Below, in pieces: positions 43,812-56,606 of a stretch of 64,000 bases of DNA. Both the position numbers and the translations under genes were made by a program. This DNA comes from Candidatus Accumulibacter sp. ACC003. GTDB taxonomy: Bacteria; Pseudomonadota; Gammaproteobacteria; Burkholderiales; Rhodocyclaceae. The notes beneath the pieces are model-generated. The model was not told the DNA's origin. It saw nothing but the letters and a program-made list of their open reading frames with translations, and ran no database searches. The stretch spans positions 186,001-250,000 of the forward strand of contig NZ_CAJQTX010000002.1 of the NCBI RefSeq assembly GCF_907163085.1, written 5' to 3'. Positions within the stretch are counted from its first letter, which is position 1, and every line of letters starts with the position of its first letter.

Positions 43812-44411
43812 TCAGTGCCCCAGCGAACTTACCACTTGCGAGAAGGTATGCGCGATGGCCTCGGCCTGCGGCTCGAGTCCCAGCTGGCGTTCAATCTGCG
43901 CCAGCAGGAAGACCCCGCAGAGGATGTGGTTGTCGTCTTCGTCGTGCTCGACCACCAGGCAGTGCGGCGTTCCCAGAGCCTTTAGCGTGGCCAGCACGTT
44001 CCCGACTTTGGCGCCGGCCACGTCCTTGAGATGCATCACCTCGGCGTCGTCGTGCTTGTTGATCATCACGTCGCCGACGACCAACTCGCCCGGGCGAACG
44101 CCCATCGCATGCGCTGCAGCGAGCGGCCGGTGGCCTCGGGTGCCGGCCTCGGTGACGATCCCGAGCAACTGCCGCTGCGCATCGCCGACCAGCAAATAGT
44201 GCATCTTGCAGAGCGTCATCACGCGATTGGCCTCGTCGAGCGACGCGTCGCGCGATATGGTCACCGGAGCCAACTGGCGAAAATCGGTCATCGCCTGCAA
44301 GGCTGGCGAACTGGCGTCGAGCGACGCCGGCAAGAGCGGCTTCGGGAGGTAACACGGGACGCCCCTCCGGAGCCGGGTCCAGGGCAGAGACTTGAACGAA
44401 TGGTCTGGCAT
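43812..44411 (-). CDS. CBS-domain-containing protein
   Basis: 199 residues from ATG 44411 (MPDHSFKSLPWTRL), which follows an AGGAGTGAGGAA stretch. Two CBS motifs: residues 50-110 (PVTISRDASLDEANRVMTLC, YLLVGDAQRQLLGIVTEAG) and 120-185 (VVGDVMINKHDDAEVMHLKD, HCLVVEHDEDDNHILCGVFL). CBS pairs bind adenine nucleotides and regulate partner proteins. There is no attached catalytic or membrane domain. It is divergent from secA across 275 bp. Confidence 0.82.
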   Translation of the reverse strand: MPDHSFKSLPWTRLRRGVPCYLPKPLLPASLDASSPALQAMTDFRQLAPVTISRDASLDEANRVMTLCKMHYLLVGDAQRQLLGIVTEAGTRGHRPLAAAHAMGVRPGELVVGDVMINKHDDAEVMHLKDVAGAKVGNVLATLKALGTPHCLVVEHDEDDNHILCGVFLLAQIERQLGLEPQAEAIAHTFSQVVSSLGH

Positions 44412-44686
44412 TTCCTCACTCCTCACGGTCGCGGACGGTAAAGGGATTAAAGCACCGACTTTCCTCTCTGACAAGCGCCAACGAAGCGCCCGCTGGCGAC
44501 GCCAGAATTGCGTCGATCGAGTCTTGAAGGTAGTATCCATGCCCAGCGCCGGATGATGGGCTTGCTCTTTTCATCCTGCCTGTTCGGCGGCCCGAGCTGA
44601 TGAGCTCTCGGCTGAAGACGGCGAACAGTCGCTGCCGCTGCTGCCTGACCAGAGTCCCCATACTAATTTCCCCTAGCGGTACCAGA

Positions 44687-47401
<2,715 letters not shown>

Positions 47402-47516
47402 GCGTCGCCGGCCAGGCTGCCGCCCAGGATATTGGGCGCTACTGTCCTGGCCAGCCAAGGTCCACCGAACACCCTGCCTTGCCATCTTCTTGCCAGTCTT
47501 CGTTCGCGAGTCCGCC

Positions 47517-48755
47517 ATGCCCGTCAATTACCGCACCCCCGCCGCCGCCGACCTGTTGCCGGTAGCCGGCGTCCGCCTCGGCGTTGCCGAGGCGGCCATC
47601 CGCAAGCTCGACCGGCGCGACCTGAGCGTGCTGGCGCTGGCCCCCGGCAGCCGCGTCGCCGGCGTGTTTACCGCCAACCGTTTCTGCGCCGCACCGGTGC
47701 AGGTCTGCCGCCGTCACCTGCAGCTCGGCAGCGACCTGCGGGCGCTGGTGATCAATACCGGCGTCGCCAACGCCGGCACCGGCGAACAGGGCTGGCAGGC
47801 GGCGACCGAGACCTGCGCCGCCCTGGCCCGCTTGCTGGGCGTTGAAGACCGGCAGGTGCTACCGTTCTCGACCGGCGTGATCCTCGAACCCCTGCCCGTC
47901 GACCGCCTGATCGCCGGCCTGCCGCTCTGCGTCGCCGATCTACGCGCCGACAACTGGCACGCCGCCGCGCACGCGATCATGACCACCGACACCGTCGCCA
48001 AGGCGGCGTCGCGACGCTTCGACATAGCCGGCCACCGCGTCACCGTCACCGGCATCAGCAAGGGTGCCGGAATGATCCGGCCGAACATGGCGACCATGCT
48101 CGGCTTCATCGCCACCGACGCGGGCATCGCCACGCCCTTGCTGCAGCAGTTGCTGCGTGAAGCCGCCGACGAATCGTTCAATGGCATCACCGTCGACGGC
48201 GACACGTCGACCAACGATTCCTTCATCCTGATTGCCAGCGGCCAGGCCGGCGTCGAGTTTTCCGACGCCGCGGCGCCCGGCTACGCGGCGCTGCGCGAGG
48301 CGGTGATCGCTGTCGCGATGGAACTGGCGCAGGCGATCGTTCGCGACGGTGAAGGCGCGACCAAGTTCATCACCATCGCCGTCGAAGGTGGCCGCGAACG
48401 CTCGGAGTGCAAACGCGTCGGCTACGCCGTCGCGCACTCGCCGCTGGTCAAGACCGCGTTCTTCGCTTCCGACCCCAACCTCGGCCGCATCCTGGCAGCA
48501 ATCGGCTACGCCGACGTCGACGACCTCGACGTCGATCGCCTCAGCGTCTGGCTGGGCAGCGCCGACGGCGAGGTCCTGGTCGCCGAAAAAGGCGGGCGAG
48601 CGGCCTCGTATCGCGAAGAAGACGGCGCACGGATCATGCGCGCGGACGAGATTTCGGTGCGCATTGCGCTCGGCCGCGGCGACGCGCGGGCGACGGTCTA
48701 CACCTGCGACCTGTCGTACGACTATGTCAGGATCAACGCCGATTACCGCAGCTAA
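47517..48755 (+). CDS. argJ: Bifunctional glutamate N-acetyltransferase / ornithine acetyltransferase
   Basis: 412 residues from ATG 47517 ([16 protein letters not shown]). ArgJ recycles the acetyl group of N-acetylornithine onto glutamate, giving the cyclic arginine pathway. The self-cleavage site is the Thr of [13 protein letters not shown] near residue 190; [14 protein letters not shown] near 80 and the [16 protein letters not shown] block are typical. It follows secA by 115 bp, as in other betaproteobacteria. Its end overlaps the methyltransferase gene by 4 bases. Confidence 0.96.
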   Translation: MPVNYRTPAAADLLPVAGVRLGVAEAAIRKLDRRDLSVLALAPGSRVAGVFTANRFCAAPVQVCRRHLQLGSDLRALVINTGVANAGTGEQGWQAATETCAALARLLGVEDRQVLPFSTGVILEPLPVDRLIAGLPLCVADLRADNWHAAAHAIMTTDTVAKAASRRFDIAGHRVTVTGISKGAGMIRPNMATMLGFIATDAGIATPLLQQLLREAADESFNGITVDGDTSTNDSFILIASGQAGVEFSDAAAPGYAALREAVIAVAMELAQAIVRDGEGATKFITIAVEGGRERSECKRVGYAVAHSPLVKTAFFASDPNLGRILAAIGYADVDDLDVDRLSVWLGSADGEVLVAEKGGRAASYREEDGARIMRADEISVRIALGRGDARATVYTCDLSYDYVRINADYRS

Positions 48756-49345
48756 GCACGCCGCAAGCGAATCAACCTGAACCAGCCGCCGGCGAGTACC
48801 GGCTCGTCGCACTCGAGGCGCAGCTGCGGTGTTTGCTCAAGCAGCTCTTCAAAAACGACATCGAGGCGCGTGGCGACACGGCGGACGAGCGGATTGAACA
48901 ATCGCCGCAACAGCGCTCGCTGCCCTGGCTGCAGAAACTTGTCGAAGATCAGGACGCGGCCACCGGGCGCCAGGACGCGCGCCGTCTCGCGCAGACAGGC
49001 AACCGGATCGGGCACGACGGCGAGGATCAGGTGCAGGACCAGGTGCTCAAAACTACCGTCGGCAAATGGCAAGCGCTGCGCGTCGCCCTGCACGCAACAC
49101 CAATCGAGCGACGCGGCACGCGGCCCGGCGCGGCGCAGCATGGCGTTGGTCAGGTCGATGCCGGTGTAGCGGTGCTGCGACGGTAGCAGCGGCAGATCAA
49201 GACCGGTGCCGACGCCGATCAACAGCACCCGCGCCGCCGTCTCTGGCAGCGCCGCCAGGCTCTTTGCCCGCGGCGCACGCGTAGCCGCGGCCAGCGCCGC
49301 GTCGTAAAACGGCGCGATCAACGTGTAGCTGTGTTTGAGGCTCAA
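48752..49345 (-). CDS. Class I SAM-dependent methyltransferase
   Basis: 197 residues. The Rossmann motif I is [17 protein letters not shown] near residue 39; motif II is [15 protein letters not shown]; the post-I region reads [20 protein letters not shown] and [10 protein letters not shown]. The N-terminus [16 protein letters not shown] resembles small phosphatidylethanolamine or quinone-type methyltransferases, but the substrate is not certain. It converges on argJ and lies 26 bp after apaG. Confidence 0.82.
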   Translation of the reverse strand: MSLKHSYTLIAPFYDAALAAATRAPRAKSLAALPETAARVLLIGVGTGLDLPLLPSQHRYTGIDLTNAMLRRAGPRAASLDWCCVQGDAQRLPFADGSFEHLVLHLILAVVPDPVACLRETARVLAPGGRVLIFDKFLQPGQRALLRRLFNPLVRRVATRLDVVFEELLEQTPQLRLECDEPVLAGGWFRLIRLRRA

Positions 49346-49371
49346 GACGGTCGGTCAGGAGCCGTTCGCGA

Positions 49372-49755
49372 TCAGTGCAGGACGCGCGGAATGGCCAGCG
49401 AAAACTCCGGGATTTCCGCTTCGAACTGCCTGCCGTCGACGGCCGTCATCTGGTAGCTGCCGCGCATCGTGCCGACCGGCGTATCAAGCTGGCAGCCGCT
49501 GCTGTACTCGAACTTCTCGCCCGGCTCGAGCAAGGGCTGTCGGCCGACGACGCCGAGGCCGCGCACCTCCTGGACCTCGCCAGTGGCGTCGGTAATGATC
49601 CAGTGCCGCGAAATCAACTGCGCCGGCACGGTCCCGACGTTTTCGATGGTAATGGTGTAGGCAAAGACATAACTGTCCTTGGCCGGGTCCGACTGCTCGG
49701 CGATGTATTGCGGGATCGCGCTGACGGCGATCTGGTATTTCTTGCTCTCGGCCAT
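49372..49755 (-). CDS. apaG: ApaG family protein
   Basis: 127 residues from ATG 49755 (MAESKKYQIAVSAIPQYI). A single immunoglobulin-like domain with YVFAYTITIENVGTVPAQLI, SRHWIITDATGEVQEVRGLG and VVGRQPLLEPGEKFEYSSGC, the ApaG signature. The family was linked to cobalt/magnesium phenotypes; its biochemical role remains unclear. It is divergent from rpe. Confidence 0.95.
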   Translation of the reverse strand: MAESKKYQIAVSAIPQYIAEQSDPAKDSYVFAYTITIENVGTVPAQLISRHWIITDATGEVQEVRGLGVVGRQPLLEPGEKFEYSSGCQLDTPVGTMRGSYQMTAVDGRQFEAEIPEFSLAIPRVLH

Positions 49756-49923
49756 TTTGCTCGGTTTCGGTACGATCAGAAGCGGCATTGCACACTAAAC
49801 AACGCGCACTGACAAGCCCGTTCGCCGGCCGTGCCGTCGCGATGGCGACGAGCGCGCTCGCCAGCAGCCGGGAAAAGCGCTTTCGCGGTAGAATGAAACC
49901 CGCTTTCCATAGGGGTTCCTGTC

Positions 49924-50613
49924 ATGTACGTCATCGCTCCGAGCATTCTCTCTGCCGATTTTGCCAGGCTTGGCGAGGAGGTGGTGAACGTCATTGCGGC
50001 CGGCGCCGACTGGATTCATTTCGATGTGATGGACAACCATTACGTGCCGAACCTGACCATCGGGCCGCTGGTTTGCCAGGCCATCCGGCCGCTGACGCAG
50101 GCGCCGATCGACGTCCATCTGATGGTCAGACCCGTAGACCGGATCGTCCCCGACTTCGCCCGGGCCGGTGCCAACATCATCACCTTTCACCCCGAAGCCT
50201 CGGAACATATCGACCGCACGCTGGCGCTGATCCATGAAAACGGCTGCCAGGCCGGCCTGGTCTTCAACCCGGCGACGCCCCTGCACTATCTCGATCACGT
50301 CATGGACAAGCTGGACATCATCCTGCTCATGAGCGTCAACCCCGGTTTTGGCGGGCAGCAGTTCATCGCTTCGACGCTCACCAAGCTGCAGGCGGCGCGC
50401 GCCCGCATCGACGCCTACCAGCGCGACAGCGGACGGCGAATCCGCCTTGAAGTCGACGGTGGCGTCAAGGCCGACAACATCGCCGAGATCGCCCGTGCCG
50501 GCGCTGATGCCTTCGTTGCCGGCTCGGCGGTCTTCAGCGCCGGCAACGATGGCGATGCCAACCGCTACGACACGGTCATCGGCGCCCTGCGCGCCCGCCT
50601 GAAGGAAGTCTGA
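49924..50613 (+). CDS. rpe: Ribulose-phosphate 3-epimerase
   Basis: 229 residues. Rpe interconverts ribulose-5-phosphate and xylulose-5-phosphate. The barrel motifs [35 protein letters not shown] near residue 34, [15 protein letters not shown] near 138 and [13 protein letters not shown] near 178 are all present, including metal-binding His and Asp. rpe-gph-trpE order is conserved in betaproteobacteria. The next gene starts on the last base of its stop. Confidence 0.97.
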   Translation: MYVIAPSILSADFARLGEEVVNVIAAGADWIHFDVMDNHYVPNLTIGPLVCQAIRPLTQAPIDVHLMVRPVDRIVPDFARAGANIITFHPEASEHIDRTLALIHENGCQAGLVFNPATPLHYLDHVMDKLDIILLMSVNPGFGGQQFIASTLTKLQAARARIDAYQRDSGRRIRLEVDGGVKADNIAEIARAGADAFVAGSAVFSAGNDGDANRYDTVIGALRARLKEV

Positions 50614-51296
50614 TGTCGCAAACACTCGCCGTGCGTGCCGTCCTCTTCGACCTCGACGGGACGCTGCTCGACACCGTTCTCGACCTGCATGCCGCGGCCA
50701 ACGCCATGCTGCGCGACCTCGGCCGCGACGAAGTGCCGGTGGACGCGGTGCGCAGTTACGTCGGCCGCGGCATCGCCAATCTGGTCAAGCGCGTCCTCGC
50801 CGGGACGATGGTCGCCGCCGACGACCCGGCGCCGCCGCCGGCGGCAGCATTCGCCAGCTTCAAGCAACACTACGCGCGCGAGAACGGCCGGCACGCGGCG
50901 CTCTTCCCGGGCGTCCGCGAAGGCCTCGAAGGATTCCGGGCGCTCGGCTTGCCGCTCGGCGTGATCACCAACAAGGCCGAGGCCTTCGCCGTGCCGCTCC
51001 TCGAACACGTCGGTCTGGCGCCGTTCTTCAAGGTGGTGGTCAGCGGCGACGTCCTGCCGCGCCCGAAGCCCGACCCGATGCCGCTGATCTGGGCCAGCGG
51101 CCGACTCGGCGCTTCGCCCGCCAAGGTGCTGATGATCGGCGATTCGGTGCACGACTTCCACGCCGCCCGCGCTGCCTCTTGCCACGTCTTCCTGGTCCCC
51201 TACGGCTACAACGAGGGCCGCGATGTCCGCGATCTCGCTTGCGATGCTATAGTCCCGACCCTCGCCGACGCCGTTGTCCGCATAGCTCCCGAATGA
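50613..51296 (+). CDS. gph: Phosphoglycolate phosphatase
   Basis: 227 residues of the HAD superfamily: nucleophile motif LFDLDGTLLDTVLDL near residue 8, GVITNKAEAF near 118, and metal motif MIGDSVHDFHAA near 172. Gph removes phosphate from 2-phosphoglycolate formed during DNA repair and oxygenase reactions. Its stop overlaps the ATG of the candidate trp leader peptide. A -10-like TATAGT at 51248-51253 inside its 3' end could be the trp promoter. Confidence 0.95.
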   Translation: MSQTLAVRAVLFDLDGTLLDTVLDLHAAANAMLRDLGRDEVPVDAVRSYVGRGIANLVKRVLAGTMVAADDPAPPPAAAFASFKQHYARENGRHAALFPGVREGLEGFRALGLPLGVITNKAEAFAVPLLEHVGLAPFFKVVVSGDVLPRPKPDPMPLIWASGRLGASPAKVLMIGDSVHDFHAARAASCHVFLVPYGYNEGRDVRDLACDAIVPTLADAVVRIAPE

Positions 51297-51370
51297 ACGC
51301 TCTCCACCCTTACCTGCTGCTGCCCGCCTGGCGGGCGGAGGCCTGGCCCTGGCGCACCCGCCGCCACTAG
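51293..51370 (+). CDS. trpL: Candidate trp operon leader peptide
   Basis: A 25-codon frame, with three Trp codons close together at residues 13, 18 and 20 (PAWRAEAWPWRTRRH at the end), ends 82 bp before trpE. Trp is the rarest residue, so three in eight positions directly ahead of trpE is the mark of an attenuation leader: ribosome stalling at these codons when tryptophan is scarce would change mRNA folding. The ATG overlaps the gph stop (ATGA). Hairpins follow at once. No start-site data exist, so the call rests on composition, position and structure. Confidence 0.7.
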   Translation: MNALHPYLLLPAWRAEAWPWRTRRH

Positions 51371-51420
51371 GCGACATCGTCGCCGCCATGCCCCGCGGTG
51401 TGCATCGCGCCGATGCACAC
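51370..51420 (+). promoter_or_regulatory. Attenuator-like hairpins upstream of trpE
   Basis: Two strong stems follow the leader stop codon: GGCGAC-ATC-GTCGCC at 51370-51384, and a perfect 10-bp stem GTGTGCATCG-CGC-CGATGCACAC at 51398-51420. The second is placed as a terminator (32 bp before the trpE ATG), but only a weak pyrimidine-rich tail follows, not a U-run. An earlier GC-rich stem (CCCGCC-T-GGCGGG) covers the first Trp codon. Mutually exclusive folding is plausible but was not computed. Confidence 0.55.
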
Positions 51421-51452
51421 ACCTTACCGCCTTGTTCTCCCGTGGAGTTCCC

Positions 51453-52925
51453 ATGACTGCAGCGTATTTCAATCGGCTCGCCGCCGAAGGCTACAACCGC
51501 ATCCCGGTGACGCTCGAAACCTTCGCCGATCTCGACACCCCGCTGTCGATCTACCTGAAACTGGCCAACGCTCCCTATACCTACCTGTTGGAATCGGTAC
51601 AGGGTGGCGAGCGCTTCGGCCGTTACTCGATCATCGGCCTGGCCAGCCCGACGCGGATCGTCGTCAACGCGCACCAGGTGCTGGTGCTCAATGGCAATCG
51701 CATCGCCGAACGCGAAGACGACACCAACCCGCTGGACTTCATCGCCAAGTACATGCAGCGCTTCCGCGCCGCGCCAACGACCGGACTGCCGCGCTTCTGC
51801 GGCGGCCTCGTCGGTTGCTTCGGCTACGACACCGTGCGCTACATCGAAACGCGGCTGACGCGCTCGCAGAAAATCGACGACCTCGGGATTCCCGACATCG
51901 TGCTGCTCCTTTCCGAAGAGATCGCCGTCGTCGACAACCTCTCGGGCAAGCTGACGCTGGTCGTTTATGCCGAGCCAGGCGTTCCCGGTGCCTACCAGAA
52001 GGCGCAGGCCAGGCTCAGGGAACTGCTCGCCAGGCTTCGTCAGCCGGTGCACATTCCATTGGAAAAACCACAACCGTCGCAGCCGGCGACATCTCTGTTT
52101 GGTGAAACGCAGTACAAACAGGCGGTGCTCAAGGCCAAGCGCTACATCACCGAGGGCGACATCATGCAGGTCGTCCTTTCGCAACGCATGAGCAAGCCAC
52201 TGGCGGCCAGTCCGATGGCCTTGTACCGCTCGCTGCGCTCGCTCAATCCGTCGCCCTACATGTTCTACTTCGACTTCGAGGACTTCCACGTCGTCGGCGC
52301 GTCGCCGGAAATTCTCGTTCGTCTCGAAGGCGATGCGGTGACTGTCCGACCGATCGCCGGCACCCGCCGGCGCGGCGTCTCCTTCGACGAAGACCAGGCG
52401 CTTGCCGAAGAATTGCTGGCCGACGAAAAGGAGCGCGCCGAACACGTGCAACTGCTCGACCTCGGCCGCAACGACATCGGTCGCGTGGCGCGCGTCGGCA
52501 GCATCAAGCTGACCGAGAACATGATCGTCGAACGCTACTCGCACGTCATGCACATCGTCTCGAACGTCGAAGCCAAATTGCGGCCTGAACTGAGCGCTTT
52601 CGACGTCCTCAAGGCCACTTTTCCGGCCGGCACGGTCTCCGGCGCAGCCAAGGTCAGAGCGATGGAAATCATCGACGAGCTCGAACCCGTCAAGCGCGGC
52701 ATCTACGCCGGCGCGGTCGGTCACCTCGGCTTCAACGGCGACATGGACCTGGCGATCGCCATCCGTACGGCGATCGTCAAGGACGGCCAGTTGCACGTCC
52801 AGGCCGGCGCCGGCATCGTCGCGGACTCCGACCCGGCGTCGGAATGGCAGGAAACACAGAGCAAGGCTCAGGCCGTTCTGCGCGCTGCCGAACTCGCCGA
52901 ACACGGGCTCGACACGCGCCTGTAG
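51453..52925 (+). CDS. trpE: Anthranilate synthase component I
   Basis: 490 residues from ATG 51453 with GGAG ahead. TrpE makes anthranilate from chorismate. The feedback site LLES is present in YTYLLESVQGGERFGRYS near residue 37, so tryptophan inhibition is expected. The chorismate-binding half contains AGTRRRGVSFDEDQALAEEL near 305, LDLGRNDIGRVARVGS near 345 and FPAGTVSGAAKVRAMEII near 395. It is first of trpE-trpG-trpD-Uma2-trpC; trpB, trpA and trpF are not in the window. A 246-bp gap, with no gene that I can support, separates it from trpG. Confidence 0.97.
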   Translation: MTAAYFNRLAAEGYNRIPVTLETFADLDTPLSIYLKLANAPYTYLLESVQGGERFGRYSIIGLASPTRIVVNAHQVLVLNGNRIAEREDDTNPLDFIAKYMQRFRAAPTTGLPRFCGGLVGCFGYDTVRYIETRLTRSQKIDDLGIPDIVLLLSEEIAVVDNLSGKLTLVVYAEPGVPGAYQKAQARLRELLARLRQPVHIPLEKPQPSQPATSLFGETQYKQAVLKAKRYITEGDIMQVVLSQRMSKPLAASPMALYRSLRSLNPSPYMFYFDFEDFHVVGASPEILVRLEGDAVTVRPIAGTRRRGVSFDEDQALAEELLADEKERAEHVQLLDLGRNDIGRVARVGSIKLTENMIVERYSHVMHIVSNVEAKLRPELSAFDVLKATFPAGTVSGAAKVRAMEIIDELEPVKRGIYAGAVGHLGFNGDMDLAIAIRTAIVKDGQLHVQAGAGIVADSDPASEWQETQSKAQAVLRAAELAEHGLDTRL

Positions 52926-53171
52926 CGCGTCGGCGTGCGGCCGACCGGGAGTCGTCCGCCGCCGGCTTCGCTGCCGAGGCGGCTTGTCGCCAGGATCCTC
53001 GCAGCAATCGCGCGCGAACTTGAGCTGACCGAACGCAAGCGCGATAATCAGACCCCTGCCGGTGCCGGCAGCAGCGCTCACGATGGACGAGCCAACCGGT
53101 TGCGGGTATCGAGCAGGCGCAGGGCGAGCCGCTTTCAACGCAATCAACACATTCAACACGATAGGCCGCAA

Positions 53172-53744
53172 ATGCTGCTGATGATCGATAACTACGACTC
53201 CTTCACCTACAACCTCGTCCAGTACTTCGGCGAATTGGGGCAGGAGGTCAGGGTCGTTCGCAACGACGCCATCTCGATTGCCGAGATCGCCCGCCTCGAC
53301 CCGGCCTTGCTGGTGATTTCGCCCGGCCCCTGCGCGCCTGGACAAGCCGGCATCTCGCTGGCGGCGATTCGCGAGTTCGCCGGCAAGATTCCTCTGCTTG
53401 GCGTCTGCCTCGGCCACCAGGCGATCGGCGAGGCCTTCGGCGGCCGCGTCGTGCACGCCCGCAAACTGATGCACGGCAAGGTATCGGCCGTCCATCACGG
53501 CGAACGGGGAGTCTTCCGCGGCCTGCCCAATCCACTCACCTGCACGCGCTATCATTCGCTGGCCATCGAGCGCGAGTCCTTGCCGGACTGCCTGGAGATC
53601 ACCGCCTGGACCGACGACGGCGAGATCATGGCCTTGCGTCACCGTAGCCTGGCGGTCGAGGGAGTCCAGTTCCACCCGGAAGCTATCCTCACCGAGCGCG
53701 GCCACGATCTGTTGCGGAACTTTCTCGAGGAGCACGGCCAATGA
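53172..53744 (+). CDS. trpG: Anthranilate synthase component II (glutamine amidotransferase)
   Basis: 190 residues from ATG 53172 ([15 protein letters not shown]). A class I amidotransferase with the nucleophile Cys in [15 protein letters not shown] near residue 79 and the His-Glu pair in [16 protein letters not shown] near 168. It supplies ammonia to TrpE and may also serve aminodeoxychorismate synthase. It overlaps trpD as ATGA. Confidence 0.97.
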   Translation: MLLMIDNYDSFTYNLVQYFGELGQEVRVVRNDAISIAEIARLDPALLVISPGPCAPGQAGISLAAIREFAGKIPLLGVCLGHQAIGEAFGGRVVHARKLMHGKVSAVHHGERGVFRGLPNPLTCTRYHSLAIERESLPDCLEITAWTDDGEIMALRHRSLAVEGVQFHPEAILTERGHDLLRNFLEEHGQ

Positions 53745-54766
53745 AGCCGCAAGACGCCCTGGCGCGGGTCATCGAACACCGCGAAATCTTTCACGACGAA
53801 ATGGTCTCCCTGATGCGCCAGATCATGGGCGGCGAAGTGACGCCGGTGATGATCGCCGCGATCGTCACCGGCCTGCGCGTCAAGAAGGAAACGATAGGCG
53901 AAATCGCCGCCGCGGCCGAGGTGATGCGCGAGCTGTCAACCAAGGTGAAAGTCAGCGACCGTGGCCGCCTGGTCGACACCTGCGGCACCGGTGGTGACGG
54001 CGCGCAGACTTTCAACATCTCGACGGCGGCGATGTTCGTCGCCGCCGCGGCCGGCGCCCGCGTCGCCAAGCACGGTGGCCGCTCGGTGTCGTCGCAGTCG
54101 GGCAGCGCCGACGTTCTCGAGGCACTCGGGGTGAATATCAACCTGACTCCCGAGCAGGTCGGACAGAGCGTCGACGAAGTCGGTATCGGCTTCATGTTCG
54201 CTCCCAATCACCACAGCGCGATGAAACACGCCGCGCCGGTACGCCGCGAACTCGGTATCCGCACGCTGTTCAACATCCTCGGCCCGCTGACCAATCCGGC
54301 CGGGGCAGCCAACCAGGTGCTCGGCGTCTTCCATCCCGACCTGGTCGGCATCCAGGTACGCGTTCTGCAGCGACTCGGCAGTTCGCACGCGCTGACCGTT
54401 TTCGGCCGCGAAGGTCTCGACGAAATCTCGATCTCCGGCGAAACGCTGGTCGGTGAACTGAAGAATGGCCGCATCGACGAATACCTCATCCACCCCGAGC
54501 AGTTCAACCTGCCGGTGCACGACCCCAGGGTGTTGCGCGTCGCCAACGTCGAAGAATCGAAAGCGATGCTGCTGGCGACGCTGCGCAACAAGGGCGGCGC
54601 CCCGCGCGACATCGTCGCGCTCAACGCCGGCGCGAGCATCTACGTCAGCGGTCTCACCAAGACGCTCGCCGACGGCGTCGACCGCGCCTTCGAGGCCATC
54701 GCCTCGGGCGCCGCACTGACCCGACTCGACGAGCTGATCGCTTTTACCAACGGCTTTTCGAGCTAA
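53741..54766 (+). CDS. trpD: Anthranilate phosphoribosyltransferase
   Basis: 341 residues. It transfers phosphoribose onto anthranilate. The PRPP site [17 protein letters not shown] near residue 79, the [21 protein letters not shown] block near 107 and [20 protein letters not shown] near 152 are complete. The start overlaps trpG; the Uma2 gene follows after 27 bp. Confidence 0.97.
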   Translation: MKPQDALARVIEHREIFHDEMVSLMRQIMGGEVTPVMIAAIVTGLRVKKETIGEIAAAAEVMRELSTKVKVSDRGRLVDTCGTGGDGAQTFNISTAAMFVAAAAGARVAKHGGRSVSSQSGSADVLEALGVNINLTPEQVGQSVDEVGIGFMFAPNHHSAMKHAAPVRRELGIRTLFNILGPLTNPAGAANQVLGVFHPDLVGIQVRVLQRLGSSHALTVFGREGLDEISISGETLVGELKNGRIDEYLIHPEQFNLPVHDPRVLRVANVEESKAMLLATLRNKGGAPRDIVALNAGASIYVSGLTKTLADGVDRAFEAIASGAALTRLDELIAFTNGFSS

Positions 54767-54793
54767 CCGGTCGCCACACCAGAGAGACAATCT

Positions 54794-55396
54794 ATGGCCA
54801 TCCCGCAAGCTGAAAAGCCCTTCGACGCTGCCGCCTACCTTGCCTGGGAGGAAACCCAGGCCGAACGTCACGAGTACCTTGCCGGCGAGGTCTTCGCGAT
54901 GGTCGGCGTCCGCCAGTCGCACAATGTCGCCACCGGCAACCTCTATGCCAGCTTACGCCGAGCACTCAAGGGCAGCCCGTGTCGCGTCTTCATCGAGTCG
55001 GTCAAGGCGCGGGTCGAAGCGGCCGACTGTTTCTTCTACCCCGACGTACTGGTCACCTGCGACCCGCGCGACCGCCTGACGCCGAACTACGTCAGTCACC
55101 CGCTGCTGCTTGCCGAAGTGCTATCGGAAAACACCGCCGCCTTCGACCGTGGCGGCAAGTTTGCCGCTTATCGCAAGCTGGCAAGCCTGCAAGAGTACGC
55201 GCTGATCGACATTGCGGCGCGGCGCGTCGAGGTTTTTCGCCGTGACGCCGACAATCACTGGGTTCTCCACGAGCATGCGCCGGGCGACTGCGTCGAGTTC
55301 GCTTCGCTGGCGCTGCAGCTGCCGGTTGACGAACTGCTCGAAGACACCGACGAAGTAGCAGACGCAGCAGCAAGCGCTGCAGCGGCGCCGCGATGA
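54794..55396 (+). CDS. Uma2 family endonuclease-fold protein within the trp operon
   Basis: 200 residues. The DUF820/Uma2 pattern is clear: [20 protein letters not shown] near residue 25, then catalytic Asp in [12 protein letters not shown] near 77, Glu in [19 protein letters not shown] near 107 with the Lys after it, and [20 protein letters not shown]. These form a PD-(D/E)XK nuclease site that looks intact. Uma2 proteins are abundant in cyanobacteria and some environmental bacteria; their role is unknown. Its stop overlaps the trpC ATG, so trpC translation is tied to it. It probably inserted after the operon was formed. Confidence 0.88.
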   Translation: MAIPQAEKPFDAAAYLAWEETQAERHEYLAGEVFAMVGVRQSHNVATGNLYASLRRALKGSPCRVFIESVKARVEAADCFFYPDVLVTCDPRDRLTPNYVSHPLLLAEVLSENTAAFDRGGKFAAYRKLASLQEYALIDIAARRVEVFRRDADNHWVLHEHAPGDCVEFASLALQLPVDELLEDTDEVADAAASAAAAPR

Positions 55397-56181
55397 GCGA
55401 CATCCTCAAGCGAATTCTTGCCGTCAAGCGTGACGAGGTCGCCATGGCGCAGGCCGCCACGCCTTTGCCGACGCTGCGTGCGCGCGCCGAGAGCCAGCCC
55501 CCGGCACGTGACTTCGTCGGCACGATACGTGCCAGGATCGCCGCCGCTCAGCCGGCGGTGATCGCCGAAATCAAGAAAGCCAGCCCGTCCAGGGGGGTTC
55601 TGCGGGCCGACTTCCGCCCGGCCGAGATCGCCGCCAGCTACCAGCAGCACGGCGCAGCGTGCCTGTCGGTGCTGACCGACGGCCCGTTCTTCCAGGGCAC
55701 CCCGGCGTATCTGCGGGCGGCACGTTCGGCCTGCGCTCTACCGGTATTGCGCAAGGACTTCATGGTCGATGCGTACCAGATCTACGAAGCGCGCGCGATG
55801 GGCGCCGACGCGATCCTCCTGATCGCTGCCGCGCTCGACCTTTCCGCCATGCGCGATTTCGAGGACATCGCCAGGGCACTCGGCATGGCCGTCCTCGTCG
55901 AGGTACACAACGGCCACGAACTCGAGCTCGCGCTACAACTCGGCACGCCACTGATCGGCATCAACAATCGCAACCTGCGCAGCTTCGAAGTCAGTCTGCA
56001 GATGACGCTCGATCTCCTTTCGTCGATCCCGGAAGGCCGCGTCGTGGTCACCGAAAGTGGCATTCTCAGCAGCAGCGACGTCGCCCTGATGCGCGACCAC
56101 GGCGTCAACGCCTTCCTCGTCGGCGAAGCCTTCATGCGCGCCAGCGAACCTGGCGAAGCCCTGGCGGCAATGTTTTCCTGA
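55393..56181 (+). CDS. trpC: Indole-3-glycerol phosphate synthase
   Basis: 262 residues, single-function (no trpF fused). Barrel motifs: [19 protein letters not shown] near residue 56 with the catalytic Lys, [20 protein letters not shown] near 117, [14 protein letters not shown] near 162 and [16 protein letters not shown] near 182. ATG 55393 overlaps the stop of the Uma2 gene. It is the last trp gene here; 425 bp without a gene follow. Confidence 0.97.
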   Translation: MSDILKRILAVKRDEVAMAQAATPLPTLRARAESQPPARDFVGTIRARIAAAQPAVIAEIKKASPSRGVLRADFRPAEIAASYQQHGAACLSVLTDGPFFQGTPAYLRAARSACALPVLRKDFMVDAYQIYEARAMGADAILLIAAALDLSAMRDFEDIARALGMAVLVEVHNGHELELALQLGTPLIGINNRNLRSFEVSLQMTLDLLSSIPEGRVVVTESGILSSSDVALMRDHGVNAFLVGEAFMRASEPGEALAAMFS

Positions 56182-56440
56182 GCTCTCTCGACTGCGGAGG
56201 TTTGCCGAGACCTGCGCAATGCCGCCCTTGCTGCCGGCTACCGAGCGATCGCCGCCCAGAGACCCTGACAGCGGACCCGGCTGAAGGGCGGCGGCTTTGG
56301 CGACTTGTCGAAAGCGGCCATCGGTGAGCGCCAACTCCCGCATGCCCGCCACCGGTTCCAGCCTGCCTTCGATAAAACCCGAAAACGCGCACACAAAACC
56401 CGCGCCGAAGCCGTCAGCACAAGAAAACGGCAGGCTTGTT

Positions 56441-56454
56441 GCAAAAACCCAACA
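56441..56454. promoter_or_regulatory. Shared porin-upstream block, copy 1
   Basis: GCAAAAACCCAACA lies 153 bp before the first porin ATG (block end to start codon) and occurs again before the second porin. Both copies are followed within 20 bp by ACAAGC. The surrounding 425-bp gap (56182-56606) holds no other feature that I can support. It may be a regulator site or part of a long leader. Confidence 0.5.
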
Positions 56455-56606
56455 CTCTCCTTCTAACAAGCCATTAAAACACTCGAGGAACTTGCCGCGC
56501 CGCTCGGCGCTTGCCACAATCGCTCCAACTTCTCGCCGTACCGAGAGGCCCAGTTTAATGAAGCACCAGTTGGATTCATTGATCGCAAACCTAGAGGAGA
56601 TTCACC

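Noticed and set aside
52926-53171. N-terminal extension of trpG back to 52935.
   Set aside because: TrpG proteins start at the [11 protein letters not shown] strand; the added residues are Arg/Ser-rich and unlike the family.
50565-53741. A 1058-codon open frame antisense to gph, trpE and trpG.
   Set aside because: It mirrors genes with full family motifs on the plus strand. High third-position GC removes stops from the opposite strand, and the translation is Arg/Ala/Asp-rich with no domain.
56182-56606. A minus-strand frame (55933-56517) after trpC as a gene.
   Set aside because: It runs back into trpC in antisense, has no motif, and the gap looks like a porin leader.
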